DNA of 64,000 nucleotides, taken from assembly GCF_000308575.1 (NCBI RefSeq), contig NZ_BAFZ01000048.1:1-64000 (forward strand). Reading direction: 5' to 3'. This stretch comes from Nocardia exalbida NBRC 100660. GTDB taxonomy: Bacteria; Actinomycetota; Actinomycetes; Mycobacteriales; Mycobacteriaceae. Below are positions 37,231 to 46,899 of this stretch, in pieces. The translations under genes were made by a program, and so were the position numbers. The notes below the pieces were generated by a model, which saw only the letters and a list, made by a program, of their open reading frames with translations, did no database searches and had not been told where the DNA came from. Each line of letters begins with the position of its first letter. Position 1 is the stretch's first letter.

Positions 37231-38268
37231 ATGAAACAAACGCTATCGGCCGGTGGGATTCAACTCGCTGCCGGTTCGATCGACTTCAACTACGAGGGGT
37301 TGGTCGACAGTTTCTGGCGACTGACCGTCGACGGCGTGACATACGGCGCCATCTATGCGTTGGTCGCCGTGGGCTACACCTTGGTGTACGGCGTATTGCG
37401 GCTGATCAATTTCGCCCATTCGGAAATTTTCATGCTCGGGCTGTTCGGGCAATTGGTCGGTTTGATGATCTTCGGATTCGTCGCGAGTCCGGACGTTTAC
37501 ACCCAGGGCGTGGTGCTCACCGTCGTCTATCTGGGCTTGGCGATGATCGTGGGCATGCTGGTCTCCGGCGGCGCGGCCGTCGGATTGGAGCGGGTGGCCT
37601 ACCGGCCCCTGCGCAAACGCGGCGCGAAACCGCTGGCCTTCCTGATCACGGCGATCGGCATGTCGTTCGTGCTGCAGGAGCTGGTGCACTTCGTGTTGCC
37701 CAAGCTGCGCCCCGATCTCGGTGGCACCAACGCTCAGCAGCCGATCCGGCTGGTCGAGCCGACCATTCAGTTCAGTTTCGGCGGTGCGGACGTCACCAAC
37801 ATCATGCTGCTGATCGTCGCGGCGGCGGTGGTGCTGGCGATCGCCACCGAGGTGCTGATCAACCGGACGAAGTTCGGCCGCGGCATCCGGGCCGTGGCCC
37901 AGGACCCGAACACCGCGACGCTGATGGGCGTCTCGCGCGAACGGGTGATCATGCTGACCTTCCTCATCGGCGGCGTGCTCGCGGGCGCGGCGGCGATGCT
38001 GTTCACGCTGAAGATCCCGAACGGGATCATCTACTCCGGCGGGTTCGTCCTCGGCATCAAGGCGTTCAGCGCCGCGGTGCTCGGCGGTATCGGCAATCTG
38101 CGCGGTGCGCTGCTCGGCGGCCTGCTGCTCGGTGTGGTGGAGCAATACGGCCAGATCCTCTTCGGCACCGAGTGGCGCGACGTCGTCGCGTTCGTGGTGC
38201 TGGTCCTGGTGCTGATGGTTCGCCCGACCGGCATCCTCGGCGAGAGTCTCGGAAGGGCGCGCGCATGA
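37231..38268 (+). CDS. livH: Branched-chain amino-acid ABC transporter, permease LivH
   Basis: The product has 345 residues from ATG 37231 (GAGGGG at 9 nt). An in-frame GTG at 37189 lies within the upstream hairpin and is rejected. It is a LivH-type inner-membrane permease with about eight helices: 'GVTYGAIYALVAVGYTLVYG', 'LRLINFAHSEIFMLGLFGQL', 'AKPLAFLITAIGMSFVLQEL' and the coupling segment 'GRGIRAVAQDPNTATLMGVS', with 'AAVLGGIGNLRGALLGGLLL' near the C-terminus. It pairs with LivM to form the channel. Its ATGA overlap with livM supports translational coupling. Confidence 0.93.
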   Translation: MKQTLSAGGIQLAAGSIDFNYEGLVDSFWRLTVDGVTYGAIYALVAVGYTLVYGVLRLINFAHSEIFMLGLFGQLVGLMIFGFVASPDVYTQGVVLTVVYLGLAMIVGMLVSGGAAVGLERVAYRPLRKRGAKPLAFLITAIGMSFVLQELVHFVLPKLRPDLGGTNAQQPIRLVEPTIQFSFGGADVTNIMLLIVAAAVVLAIATEVLINRTKFGRGIRAVAQDPNTATLMGVSRERVIMLTFLIGGVLAGAAAMLFTLKIPNGIIYSGGFVLGIKAFSAAVLGGIGNLRGALLGGLLLGVVEQYGQILFGTEWRDVVAFVVLVLVLMVRPTGILGESLGRARA

Positions 38269-39683
38269 CCGACACGACCAAGACGGCATCGGCGCCGGAC
38301 ACCGCGCGCCGCGGCCTCGGCGATGCGATCCGCACCTGGTGGGACGGCCTGAGCAGGCCCGCGCAGTGGGGCGTCGGCGTCCCGATCCTTCTGCTGCTCG
38401 CGCTGCTGCCGCTGTTCCCGCCGCCGCTGCTGAACACCCCCTCCTACAACTTCGGCCTGGTGATGGCGCAGGTCGCGATGTACGCGCTGCTGGCCATCGG
38501 CCTCAATGTGGTGGTCGGGCAGGCGGGTCTGCTCGACCTGGGCTACGTCGGTTTCTACGCCGTCGGCGCCTACACCGTCGGCCTGCTCACCAGCCCCAAC
38601 AGTCCGTGGAACCAGACCGACGGCGGCTGGCTCGATCCGAAGTGGGCATGGCTGGCCTGCCTGCCGATCGCGGTGGCGGTGACCGCGGTATCCGGCCTGA
38701 TCCTCGGTTCGCCGACGCTGCGGCTGCGCGGCGACTATCTGGCGATCGTGACCCTCGGCTTCGGTGAGATCGTGCGCCTGCTCGCCGAGAACCTCACCGA
38801 GATCACCAACGGCAGCCTCGGCCTGTCGGGTGTGGCCTACCCGCACGTGGGCGAATCCGCGAGCAAACCGGAGGGCGTGTTCTCCGGCGGCAACAGCGGC
38901 GACCCCGACAGCGTCAACCTTCTCGACCGCGCCAGCTACGGCACCTACTGGTATTGGTTCGGCATGGCGCTGGTGGTCGTGGTGCTGCTGGTGGTCGGCA
39001 ACCTGGAGCGCAGCCGGGTCGGCCGCGCCTGGGTGGCCATCCGCGAGGACGAGGACGCGGCCGAGATCATGGGCGTGCCGACGTTCAAGTTCAAGCTGTG
39101 GGCCTTCATGATCGGCGCCGCGGTGGGCGGCATGTCCGGCGCGATCTACGCCGGCCAGGTGCAGTTCATCAACCCCACCGGCTTCAACATCATCAACTCG
39201 ATGCTGTTCCTGTGCGCGGTGGTCATCGGCGGGCAGGGCAACAAACTCGGAGTGATCTTCGGCGCGTTCGTCATCGCCTACCTGCCCGCGCGGCTGCAGT
39301 CGGTGAACCTGGTCAGCAATGAGTCGACCGGGTATGTCCTGCTGGCGATCGATGTCGCGGTGTTCGTCGCGCTGATCGTCGCCTGGCGGTTGTGGGCCGG
39401 CAGGCTGGGCGTCTGGCCACGGCGCGGCGTGATCACCGGCATGGTGGTGACCGGCGTGCTGGCGCTGCTGTTGCTCGGCAGCGTGCTGCTGTTCCGCAAG
39501 GGCGGCGCGCAGTCACTGGGCGACCTCAAATATCTGTACTTCGGTATCGCGTTGGTGGTGATGATGATCTTGCGTCCGCAGGGGCTGTTCCCGGTGCGCC
39601 AGAAGCTGCTCACCTACGGCAGGCAGGTGTACCTGGCCGTGCGCAGACCGGTCGCCGCCGAGCCGATCGGAGCGGGACGATGA
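38265..39683 (+). CDS. livM: Branched-chain amino-acid ABC transporter, permease LivM
   Basis: The product has 472 residues, overlapping livH at its start and the ATPase gene at its end, both as ATGA. It is longer than typical LivM (about 350-420), with extra helices at both ends. Core signatures are 'YALLAIGLNVVVGQAGLLDL', 'GYVGFYAVGAYTVGLLTSP', 'TLRLRGDYLAIVTLGFGEIV', 'VAIREDEDAAEIMGVPTFKF' (coupling loop) and 'FINPTGFNIINSMLFLCAVV'. The C-terminus repeats a permease-like end 'LYFGIALVVMMILRPQGLFP'. An inner-membrane subunit with LivH. Confidence 0.93.
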   Translation: MTDTTKTASAPDTARRGLGDAIRTWWDGLSRPAQWGVGVPILLLLALLPLFPPPLLNTPSYNFGLVMAQVAMYALLAIGLNVVVGQAGLLDLGYVGFYAVGAYTVGLLTSPNSPWNQTDGGWLDPKWAWLACLPIAVAVTAVSGLILGSPTLRLRGDYLAIVTLGFGEIVRLLAENLTEITNGSLGLSGVAYPHVGESASKPEGVFSGGNSGDPDSVNLLDRASYGTYWYWFGMALVVVVLLVVGNLERSRVGRAWVAIREDEDAAEIMGVPTFKFKLWAFMIGAAVGGMSGAIYAGQVQFINPTGFNIINSMLFLCAVVIGGQGNKLGVIFGAFVIAYLPARLQSVNLVSNESTGYVLLAIDVAVFVALIVAWRLWAGRLGVWPRRGVITGMVVTGVLALLLLGSVLLFRKGGAQSLGDLKYLYFGIALVVMMILRPQGLFPVRQKLLTYGRQVYLAVRRPVAAEPIGAGR

Positions 39684-41497
39684 CCGGGCCGGGCGCGGGC
39701 GACGCGCTGTTCGACAACGAGGACATGGCCGCGGGCTACGTGGCCGAACCGCAGCCGGAATCGGCGGGCACGGTCGACGTCACCCAGGTGATCCCGGACC
39801 TCGCCGACGCCGAGACCGTCGCGGAAGTCGTCGCGCCGCATCGCGATATCGAGACCGCGGTGGGTGAGCCGCTGCTGCGCACCGAGGGCCTGACGGTGCG
39901 GTTCGGCGGTCTCACCGCCCTGGACCAAGTGAGTTTCGAGATCCGCCGCGGCGAGATCCTCGGTCTCATCGGGCCCAACGGCGCGGGCAAGACCACCTGC
40001 TTCAACGCGATCACCGGTGTCTACCAGCCCGCCTCCGGGCTGGTGTACTTCGACGGCAAGCCCCTGACCAAGACCAAGCGCAACGCGATCACCCGCCTCG
40101 GCATCGCGCGCACGTTCCAGAACGTGCGGCTCTTCGGCGAGATGACCGCCTTGGAGAACGTCGTGGTCGGCACCGATGCACGGCACCGGACCTCGGTGCC
40201 CGGCGCGGTGTTCCGCACGCCGCGGCATCGGCGTGAGGAACGCGACGCCATCGAGCGCGGAATGGCGCTGCTGGAGTTCGTCGGCATCGCCCCGCGCGCG
40301 GTGGAGAAGGCGCGCAATCTGTCCTACGGCGACCAGCGTCGCCTGGAGATCGCCCGCGCGCTGGCCACCGAGCCGAAACTGCTGTGCCTGGACGAGCCCG
40401 CGGCCGGGTTCAATCCGAGTGAGAAGTCCGCGCTCATGGATCTGATCCGCAAGATCCGCGACGACGGGTTCACCGTGCTGCTGATCGAGCACGACATGCG
40501 GCTGGTCATGGGCGTGACCGACCGGATCGTGGTGCTCGAGTTCGGCCGCAAGATCGCCGACGGGCTGCCCGCCGACATCCGGGACAACCCCGCCGTGATC
40601 GCCGCCTACCTCGGCGTGCCGGATACCGAGGTGAGTGAATCGAGTTCTCCCGCAACGGAAGACGGCGAGAACGTATCGCCGTCGGATGCGGAGCCCGCAG
40701 CGGTGCCGCTCGGCAGGACGGCGGTCACCGAGCCGGTGCCAGAGGCGACGCGCGAGCCCGCGGGCGCCGGTCGGGGAGCCCCGCTGCTCGAAGTCGAGGA
40801 CATGGTCGTCAACTACGGCAGGATCCAGGCGCTGCACGGGATCTCACTGAGCGTCGCCGAGGGCGAGCTGGTCACCCTGCTCGGCGCCAACGGCGCGGGC
40901 AAGACGACGTCGATGCGCGCGATGTCCGGGCTGCTGCCGCTGACCCGCGGCCGGATCATGTTCGAGGGCCGCGACATCACCCGGATGAAGGCGCACGAGC
41001 GGGTGACGCACGGGCTGATCCAGGCGCCGGAGGGCCGGGGCGTGTTCCCCGGTATGACGGTGCAGGAGAACCTCGACATGGGGTGCTATGGAAGGGGTTT
41101 CAAGCAGAAGGCCGAGTACGACCGGACGCTGGAGTGGGTGTTCGAACTGTTTCCCCGGCTGCTCGAGCGGCGCAAGCAGGTGGGCGGCACGCTCTCCGGT
41201 GGTGAACAGCAGATGCTCGCCATCGCTCGCGCGCTGATGGCACGGCCGCGGCTGCTGCTGCTCGACGAGCCGTCGATGGGCCTGGCGCCCATGGTGATCC
41301 AGCAGATCTTCCGGATCATCAGCGAGATCAACCAGCAGGGCACCACGGTGCTGCTGGTGGAGCAGAACGCCCAGCAGGCGCTGGCCCGCAGCGACCGCGC
41401 CTACATCATGGAGACCGGTGAGGTCACCAAAACCGGTCGCGGCGCGGAACTGCTCACCGATCCCGCCGTGAAATCGGCGTATCTGGGCGTGGGTTAG
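39680..41497 (+). CDS. Fused LivG-LivF branched-chain amino-acid transporter ATPase
   Basis: The product has 605 residues from ATG 39680. It contains two complete ABC ATPases that are normally separate proteins. A 65-residue acidic leader precedes the LivG-like domain (about 66-310; Walker A 'GPNGAGKTT' 98-106, signature 'LSYGDQRRLEIARAL', 'CLDEPAAGFNPSE'). An acidic Ser/Pro/Glu linker (about 315-367) leads to the LivF-like domain (368-605; 'GANGAGKTT', 'LSGGEQQMLAIARAL', 'LLDEPSMGLAPMV'). No stop or frameshift lies in the linker. It would power import as a pseudo-heterodimer in one chain. It is the last gene of the liv cluster. Confidence 0.93.
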   Translation: MTGPGAGDALFDNEDMAAGYVAEPQPESAGTVDVTQVIPDLADAETVAEVVAPHRDIETAVGEPLLRTEGLTVRFGGLTALDQVSFEIRRGEILGLIGPNGAGKTTCFNAITGVYQPASGLVYFDGKPLTKTKRNAITRLGIARTFQNVRLFGEMTALENVVVGTDARHRTSVPGAVFRTPRHRREERDAIERGMALLEFVGIAPRAVEKARNLSYGDQRRLEIARALATEPKLLCLDEPAAGFNPSEKSALMDLIRKIRDDGFTVLLIEHDMRLVMGVTDRIVVLEFGRKIADGLPADIRDNPAVIAAYLGVPDTEVSESSSPATEDGENVSPSDAEPAAVPLGRTAVTEPVPEATREPAGAGRGAPLLEVEDMVVNYGRIQALHGISLSVAEGELVTLLGANGAGKTTSMRAMSGLLPLTRGRIMFEGRDITRMKAHERVTHGLIQAPEGRGVFPGMTVQENLDMGCYGRGFKQKAEYDRTLEWVFELFPRLLERRKQVGGTLSGGEQQMLAIARALMARPRLLLLDEPSMGLAPMVIQQIFRIISEINQQGTTVLLVEQNAQQALARSDRAYIMETGEVTKTGRGAELLTDPAVKSAYLGVG

Positions 41498-41599
41498 GCG
41501 CCCGCCTCGCCGTGCGCGGGCCCGGGACGTGTCATGCGTGCCCGGTGCCCGGCAGGCGCGCCGACTCCGGTGCCACGCGGGCCGGCTCGAGGCATGATC

Positions 41600-43282
41600 G
41601 TGACCATGGATGGTCACGACGAGCTGATGAGCCTGGCCGAGCGGTATTGGGACAGTGTGCTCGAGGCGGCGCCGAGCGAGGCTACCTTGCTCGGCGACCG
41701 CCGCTTCGACGATCGGATCGAGGATCTGTCCGTCGACGCGGAGCAGCGGTTGCTGTCGACCTGGCGCGATCTGCTGCGCGCGGTCGACACGCTCGACGCG
41801 GAGCCGTTGAGCCCGACCGACCGCATCACTCGCAGCCTGCTGCGCACCGAGTTGAGCGGCGCGGTCGAGCATCTGGAATGGCGGCCGGTGGAGATGGCCT
41901 CCGACCAGATGAACGGCGTGCACGCGGGCGTGCTGATGGTGGCGCCGCAGACGAACGCGCCGCGGCCCGAGCACGCGCTGGCACTGGTGCGGCGCTACCG
42001 GCAGTTCGGTGACATGCTCGGCCAGGCCGTGGAACGGTTCCGGGCGGGCCTGGCCGCCGGACGAGCGCCCGCGCGGATCACCATCGAGCGTTCGCTCAAC
42101 CAGCTGGACGGCTACCTGGATTCCGACATCGCCGCCGACCCGTTCGTCACCTTCGCGGGACCGGAGGGCTGGGACGGCGAGGCCGCGTGGCGCTCCGAAA
42201 TGGCCGACGTGACGCGGGATGTCATCCGGCCCGCGTTCCAGGTCTACCGCGACGCGCTGTACGACGAGCTGCTGCCCGCCGCCCGTCCCGACGACCGGCC
42301 CGGCCTGGGCTGGCTCGGCGCCGACGGCGAGGACATCTACCAGCGACTGCTGCGCCACCACACGACGCTGCCCGATCTGGGCGCCGACGAGATCCACGAC
42401 CTCGGGCTCACCGAGCTGGCGAAGCTGCGCGAGGAGTACGCGACGGTGGGCGCGCGGCTGTTCGGCACCGGCGATCTCGGCGAGATCTTCGCCCGCCTGC
42501 GTGACGATCCCGCGCTGTGCTACGACGACGCGGAGCAGATCATGTTCGACGCCCGCCGTGCGCTGGCCATGGCGGGCACCGAGATGGGGAACTGGTTCGG
42601 GCGCCTGCCGAAGGAGTCCTGCGACATCGTCCCGGTGCCGGAATTCCTGGCCGCGGATTCGCCCGCGGCGTACTACTTCCCGCCCGCCGCCGACGGTTCC
42701 CGGCCCGGCACGTATTTCGTCAACCAGCACCATCCCACCGGCCGCGGCCGCTACGAGACCGCGTCGGTGGCCTACCACGAGGCGATCCCCGGCCATCACC
42801 TGCAACTCACCATCGCCAACGAACTCGACCATCTGCCACGCTTCCAGCGCCAGTCCTTCGCCAACACCGCTTTCGTCGAAGGATGGGCGCTCTACACCGA
42901 GCGGCTGGCCGACGAAATGGGTTTGTACGAGGACGATCTGGGCCGGCTCGGCATGCTGGCCGGAGACTCGTGGCGCTCCTGCCGTCTGGTGGTCGACACC
43001 GGCTTGCACGCGAAGGGGTGGAGCAGGCAGCAGGCCATCGACTTCATGGTGGCCAACGCGCCGGTCGGACTGGCCGAGATCACCGTCGAGGTGGACCGCT
43101 ACATCGCCATGCCGGGACAGGCGGTCGCCTACAAGGTCGGCCAGCTGGAGATCCTGCGCCAGCGGGTGGCGGCCACCGAGCGGCTCGGCGCGGACTTCGA
43201 CATCAAGGCATTCCACGACGTGGTGCTCGGCTCCGGATCGGTGAGCCTGCCGGTGCTGCGAGAACTGGTCGCCACGCTGTGA
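41600..43282 (+). CDS. DUF885 family protein (putative zinc peptidase-like)
   Basis: The product has about 560 residues. GTG 41600 is chosen because GAGG (41589-41592) lies 7 nt upstream; ATG 41594 and ATG 41606 are alternatives. DUF885 proteins are helical and resemble M32/gluzincin-type peptidases: the motif '[15 protein letters not shown]' has H-E-x-x-x-x-H ligands, and a downstream Glu is in '[16 protein letters not shown]'. '[20 protein letters not shown]' is also characteristic. There is no signal peptide, so it is cytoplasmic. The physiological substrate is unknown. It follows the liv cluster by about 100 bp and may be independent. Confidence 0.82.
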   Translation: MTMDGHDELMSLAERYWDSVLEAAPSEATLLGDRRFDDRIEDLSVDAEQRLLSTWRDLLRAVDTLDAEPLSPTDRITRSLLRTELSGAVEHLEWRPVEMASDQMNGVHAGVLMVAPQTNAPRPEHALALVRRYRQFGDMLGQAVERFRAGLAAGRAPARITIERSLNQLDGYLDSDIAADPFVTFAGPEGWDGEAAWRSEMADVTRDVIRPAFQVYRDALYDELLPAARPDDRPGLGWLGADGEDIYQRLLRHHTTLPDLGADEIHDLGLTELAKLREEYATVGARLFGTGDLGEIFARLRDDPALCYDDAEQIMFDARRALAMAGTEMGNWFGRLPKESCDIVPVPEFLAADSPAAYYFPPAADGSRPGTYFVNQHHPTGRGRYETASVAYHEAIPGHHLQLTIANELDHLPRFQRQSFANTAFVEGWALYTERLADEMGLYEDDLGRLGMLAGDSWRSCRLVVDTGLHAKGWSRQQAIDFMVANAPVGLAEITVEVDRYIAMPGQAVAYKVGQLEILRQRVAATERLGADFDIKAFHDVVLGSGSVSLPVLRELVATL

Positions 43283-43378
43283 CGGCCGCGGGGCGCGATC
43301 GACACGCGTCCCGTGAGCCGGAAGTCCGGCGCCGGGCGCACCTGGGTGTCGGCGTATGGCCTTGTCGGTGCCGGTCCC

Positions 43379-43384
43379 TAGACT
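43379..43384 (+). promoter_or_regulatory. -10 element, leaderless promoter of polA
   Basis: TAGACT ends 7 nt before GTG 43392, with no Shine-Dalgarno between them, supporting both the start codon and a leaderless mRNA. Confidence 0.5.
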
Positions 43385-43391
43385 CTGGGGC

Positions 43392-46136
43392 GTGAGTTCA
43401 CCCACGACCGCTCCGCGTCCCGCCCCCGCGTCCGGCTCCGGCGATCCCGGCTCGGGAGACCGGCCGACGTTGCTGTTGCTGGACGGGCATTCGATCGCCT
43501 ATCGCGCGTTCTTCGCGCTACCGGCGGAGAACTTCAAGACGGTCACCGGGCAGACCACGAACGCGGTCTACGGCTTCACCGCGATGCTGATCAACCTGCT
43601 GCGCGACGAGAAGCCCACGCACGTGGCCGCGGCGTTCGACGTCTCGCGCCAGACCTTCCGCGCCGAGGCGTACCCGGAGTACAAGGCCAATCGCAGCGCC
43701 ACCCCGGACGAGTTCCGCGGCCAGGTGGAACTCACCAAGGACGTGCTGGGCGCCCTGGGCATCCCGGTGATGGCGATCGAGGGCTTCGAGGCCGACGACC
43801 TCATCGCCACGCTCACCACGCAGGCGACGGCCGCGGGTTTCCGCGTGTTGATCGTCACCGGCGATCGGGATTCCATCCAGTTGGTGAACGAGAACGTCAC
43901 GGTGCTGTACCCGCGCAAAGGCGTCTCCGACCTGACCCGGTTCACCCCGGACGAGGTGATGGCGAAATACGGCCTCACGCCCAACCAGTACCCCGATTAC
44001 GCGGCGCTGCGCGGCGACCCGAGCGACAATCTGCCCGGCATTCCGGGCGTGGGGGAGAAGACCGCCGCCAAGTGGATCCGCGAGTACGGCGACCTGAACA
44101 CTTTGGTCGAGAAGGTCGATCAGGTGAAGGGCAAGGTCGGTGACGCGCTGCGGGCGAACCTGAGCAGCGTGGTGCTCAACCGGCAGCTCACCGAGCTGAT
44201 GCGGGACGTGCCGCTGCCGTACACCCCCGACCAGCTGGCGCAGGGGCCGTGGGACCGCGAGAAGATCCATCAGCTGTTCGACGACCTCGAATTCCGCGTG
44301 CTGCGCGACCGGCTGTTCGAGACGCTGGCGCCGCCGGAGCCGGAGGCGGAGGCGGGTTTCGAGATCAGCGGCGGCGCGCTGGAGATCGGCGCGGTCGCGG
44401 ACTGGCTCGGCGAGCACGCGAAAGCCGGTGTGCGTCACGGTGTCTCGATTCTCGGCACGGGCTCCCCGGCCGGTGGTGACGTCCGCGCGCTGGCCATCGC
44501 GGCGGGTGACGGCGAGAGCGGTTACATCGACGTCACCGTGCTCACCCCCGAGGACGAGGCCGCGCTGGGCGCCTGGCTCGCCGACCCGGCGGTGCCGAAG
44601 GCGCTGCACGAGGCCAAGGCCGCCGTGCACGCGCTGCGCGGCCGCGGCTGGACCCTCGGCGGGCTGGCCAGCGACACCGCGCTGGCGGCGTATCTGGTCC
44701 GCCCGGGCCAGCGCACGTTCAACCTCGACGACCTGTCGCTGCGCTACCTGCACCGGGAGTTGCGCGCCGAGACCGGCGAGACCGCGCAGCTGTCGCTGCT
44801 CGACGAAGAAGACGCCGTCGACGCCGAGCTGGCGCGGGCGCAGATGCTGCGCGCGCGTGCCGTCGCGGACCTGGCCGACGCGCTCGACGGGGAACTGGCC
44901 CAGATCGAGGCCACCCCGCTGCTGGCGGAGATGGAACTGCCGCTGCTGGGCGTGCTGTCCACCTTGGAAGAGGCGGGCATCGCGGTGGACACCGACCAGC
45001 TCGCGACGCTGCAGCGGCAATTCGCCGACCGGGTGGCCGAGGCGGCCGAGGCGGCCTACGAGGTGATCGGCAAGCAGATCAACCTCGGCTCGCCCAAGCA
45101 GTTGCAGGTGGTGCTGTTCGACGAGCTGGACATGCCGAAGACCAAGCGCACCAAGACCGGCTACACCACCGACGCGGACGCGCTGGAGTCGCTGTACGAG
45201 AAGACCCAGCACCCGTTCCTGGAGCATCTGCTCACGCACCGCGACGCCACCCGCCTCAAGGTCACCGTCGACGGCCTGCTCAAATGCGTCGCCGACGACG
45301 GCCGCATCCACACCACGTTCAATCAGACGATCGCGGCCACCGGGCGACTGTCCTCGACCGAACCGAACCTGCAGAACATCCCGATCCGCACCGACACCGG
45401 CAGGCAGATCCGCGACACCTTCGTGGTCGGCTCCGGCTACCAGTCGCTGATGACCGCCGACTACAGCCAGATCGAGATGCGGATCATGGCGCACCTGTCC
45501 GGCGACGAGGGGCTGATCGAGGCCTTCAACTCCGGTGAGGACCTGCACACCTTCGTGGCGTCCAAAGCGTTCGACATCCCGATCTCCGAAGTGAGTCCGG
45601 AACTGCGCCGCCGGATCAAGGCGATGTCCTACGGCCTGGCCTACGGGTTGAGTTCCTACGGCCTGTCCGCGCAGCTGAAGATCAGCACGACCGAGGCGAA
45701 GGAGCAGATGGAGGTCTACTTCGCCCGCTTCGGCCGCATCCGCGACTACCTCTACGAGGTGGTGGAGCAGGCGCGCAAGGTCGGCTACACCGAGACGCTG
45801 TTCGGCCGCCGCCGCTACCTGCCCGATCTGGACTCCAGCAACCGGCAGCGCCGGGAATCGGCCGAGCGGATGGCGCTCAACGCCCCGATCCAGGGCACCG
45901 CGGCCGACATCATCAAGGTGGCGATGATCAACGTGCACCGGGCGATGCGCGCGGCGGGGCTGCGCTCCAGGATGCTGTTGCAGATCCACGACGAACTGCT
46001 GTTCGAGGTCGCCGACGGGGAACGAGAGACGCTCGAGGCGCTGGCACGCGAGCAGATGTCCGCCGCCATCGCCCTTTCCGTGCCGCTGGAGGTATCGGTC
46101 GGCGTCGGCCACAGCTGGGACTCCGCCGCGCACTGA
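43392..46136 (+). CDS. polA: DNA polymerase I
   Basis: PolA removes RNA primers and fills gaps. It has 914 residues from GTG 43392. The N-terminal 5'-3' exonuclease domain (about 20-310) has 'LLLLDGHSIAYRAFFALP', 'VTGDRDSIQLV' and 'PGIPGVGEKTAAKWI'. The middle domain (about 315-510) lacks the DxE residues of a working 3'-5' exonuclease, as in mycobacterial PolA. The C-terminal polymerase has motif A 'MTADYSQIEMRIMAHLSGD', motif B 'RRRIKAMSYGLAYG' and motif C 'QIHDELLFEV'. A strong terminator follows. In M. tuberculosis rpsA is next; here it is 12 kb away. Confidence 0.97.
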   Translation: MSSPTTAPRPAPASGSGDPGSGDRPTLLLLDGHSIAYRAFFALPAENFKTVTGQTTNAVYGFTAMLINLLRDEKPTHVAAAFDVSRQTFRAEAYPEYKANRSATPDEFRGQVELTKDVLGALGIPVMAIEGFEADDLIATLTTQATAAGFRVLIVTGDRDSIQLVNENVTVLYPRKGVSDLTRFTPDEVMAKYGLTPNQYPDYAALRGDPSDNLPGIPGVGEKTAAKWIREYGDLNTLVEKVDQVKGKVGDALRANLSSVVLNRQLTELMRDVPLPYTPDQLAQGPWDREKIHQLFDDLEFRVLRDRLFETLAPPEPEAEAGFEISGGALEIGAVADWLGEHAKAGVRHGVSILGTGSPAGGDVRALAIAAGDGESGYIDVTVLTPEDEAALGAWLADPAVPKALHEAKAAVHALRGRGWTLGGLASDTALAAYLVRPGQRTFNLDDLSLRYLHRELRAETGETAQLSLLDEEDAVDAELARAQMLRARAVADLADALDGELAQIEATPLLAEMELPLLGVLSTLEEAGIAVDTDQLATLQRQFADRVAEAAEAAYEVIGKQINLGSPKQLQVVLFDELDMPKTKRTKTGYTTDADALESLYEKTQHPFLEHLLTHRDATRLKVTVDGLLKCVADDGRIHTTFNQTIAATGRLSSTEPNLQNIPIRTDTGRQIRDTFVVGSGYQSLMTADYSQIEMRIMAHLSGDEGLIEAFNSGEDLHTFVASKAFDIPISEVSPELRRRIKAMSYGLAYGLSSYGLSAQLKISTTEAKEQMEVYFARFGRIRDYLYEVVEQARKVGYTETLFGRRRYLPDLDSSNRQRRESAERMALNAPIQGTAADIIKVAMINVHRAMRAAGLRSRMLLQIHDELLFEVADGERETLEALAREQMSAAIALSVPLEVSVGVGHSWDSAAH

Positions 46137-46156
46137 CCGGCGCGGCGCAGCAGGAC

Positions 46157-46186
46157 ATGCCGGGCCCGACCGCAGGGGCCCGGCAT
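46157..46186 (+). terminator. Terminator hairpin after polA
   Basis: ATGCCGGGCCC (46157-46167) pairs perfectly with GGGCCCGGCAT (46176-46186) around 8 nt, 20 nt after the polA stop. There is no T-tract, as is common for actinobacterial terminators. Confidence 0.7.
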
Positions 46187-46332
46187 CCGGCATCCGGAGA
46201 GCTATCATCGGGCCGCCGCGTGCAAGTAAACGAATCACGGTGAACGGGACGGATGTCCCGTGCCGCGCGGTCACCTACCGTGGGGCTGGTCGTACCGAGG
46301 GATTCACGCATACCGAGCGCAGGGGATGGCCC

Positions 46333-46830
46333 ATGACTGTCACCGATGAGTACCTGGAGAACAACGCGGCCTACGCGAGCACCTTCCGGGGCCCGCTGCC
46401 GCTACCGCCCTCGAAGGGCGCGGCCGTGGTCGCGTGCATGGACGCGCGGCTGAACGTCTACGGCGCGCTCGGCCTCGCCGAGGGCGAGGCGCACGTCATC
46501 CGTAACGCGGGCGGGGTGATCACCTCCGACGAGATCCGCTCGCTGGCGATCAGCCAGCGACTGCTCGGGACCAGGGAGATCATCCTGATCCACCACACCG
46601 ATTGCGGCATGCTCACCTTCACCGACGACGACTTCAAGGCGAGCATCCAGGAGGAGACCGGCATCAAGCCGGAGTGGTCGGCGGAGTCGTTCTCCGACCT
46701 GGAAACCGATGTGCGCCAATCGATCGCGCGCATCGTCGCCAGCCCGTTCGTGCCGCACAAGGACTCGATCCGCGGTTTCGTGTTCGACGTGGCCACCGGC
46801 AAACTGAACGAGGTCCTTGCTCGCCGGTAA
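46333..46830 (+). CDS. Beta-carbonic anhydrase
   Basis: The enzyme interconverts CO2 and bicarbonate in the cytoplasm. It has 165 residues from ATG 46333 (AGGGG upstream). Zinc ligands Cys35, His88 and Cys91 are in 'ACMDARLN' and 'LIHHTDCGM', with the Asp37-Arg39 dyad of the CxDxR motif. 'EAHVIRNAGGVITSDEIRSL' is the conserved core. The size matches the short Rv1284-type actinobacterial enzymes. TATCAT (46204-46209) may be its -10. A bidirectional hairpin separates it from the convergent DUF6191 gene. Confidence 0.95.
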   Translation: MTVTDEYLENNAAYASTFRGPLPLPPSKGAAVVACMDARLNVYGALGLAEGEAHVIRNAGGVITSDEIRSLAISQRLLGTREIILIHHTDCGMLTFTDDDFKASIQEETGIKPEWSAESFSDLETDVRQSIARIVASPFVPHKDSIRGFVFDVATGKLNEVLARR

Positions 46831-46849
46831 GCCGAATTTCCCGCTATGC

Positions 46850-46885
46850 CAGTGAGATCCGGGTGAGATTCCCCGGATCTCACTG
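46850..46885. terminator. Bidirectional terminator hairpin
   Basis: A perfect 14-bp stem (46850-46863 with 46872-46885, arm CAGTGAGATCCGGG) around an 8-nt loop lies between the convergent carbonic anhydrase and DUF6191 genes, so it can end transcription from both sides. Confidence 0.8.
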
Positions 46886-46899
46886 TGTTCCGGCGTGTT

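Noticed and set aside
40844..46274. Very long open frames on the minus strand opposite the DUF885 and polA genes (about 850 and 920 codons)
   Set aside because: They are antisense shadows produced by high G+C codon bias: the plus strand encodes intact, recognisable proteins, and the antisense products are low-complexity and rich in Arg, His and Gly.
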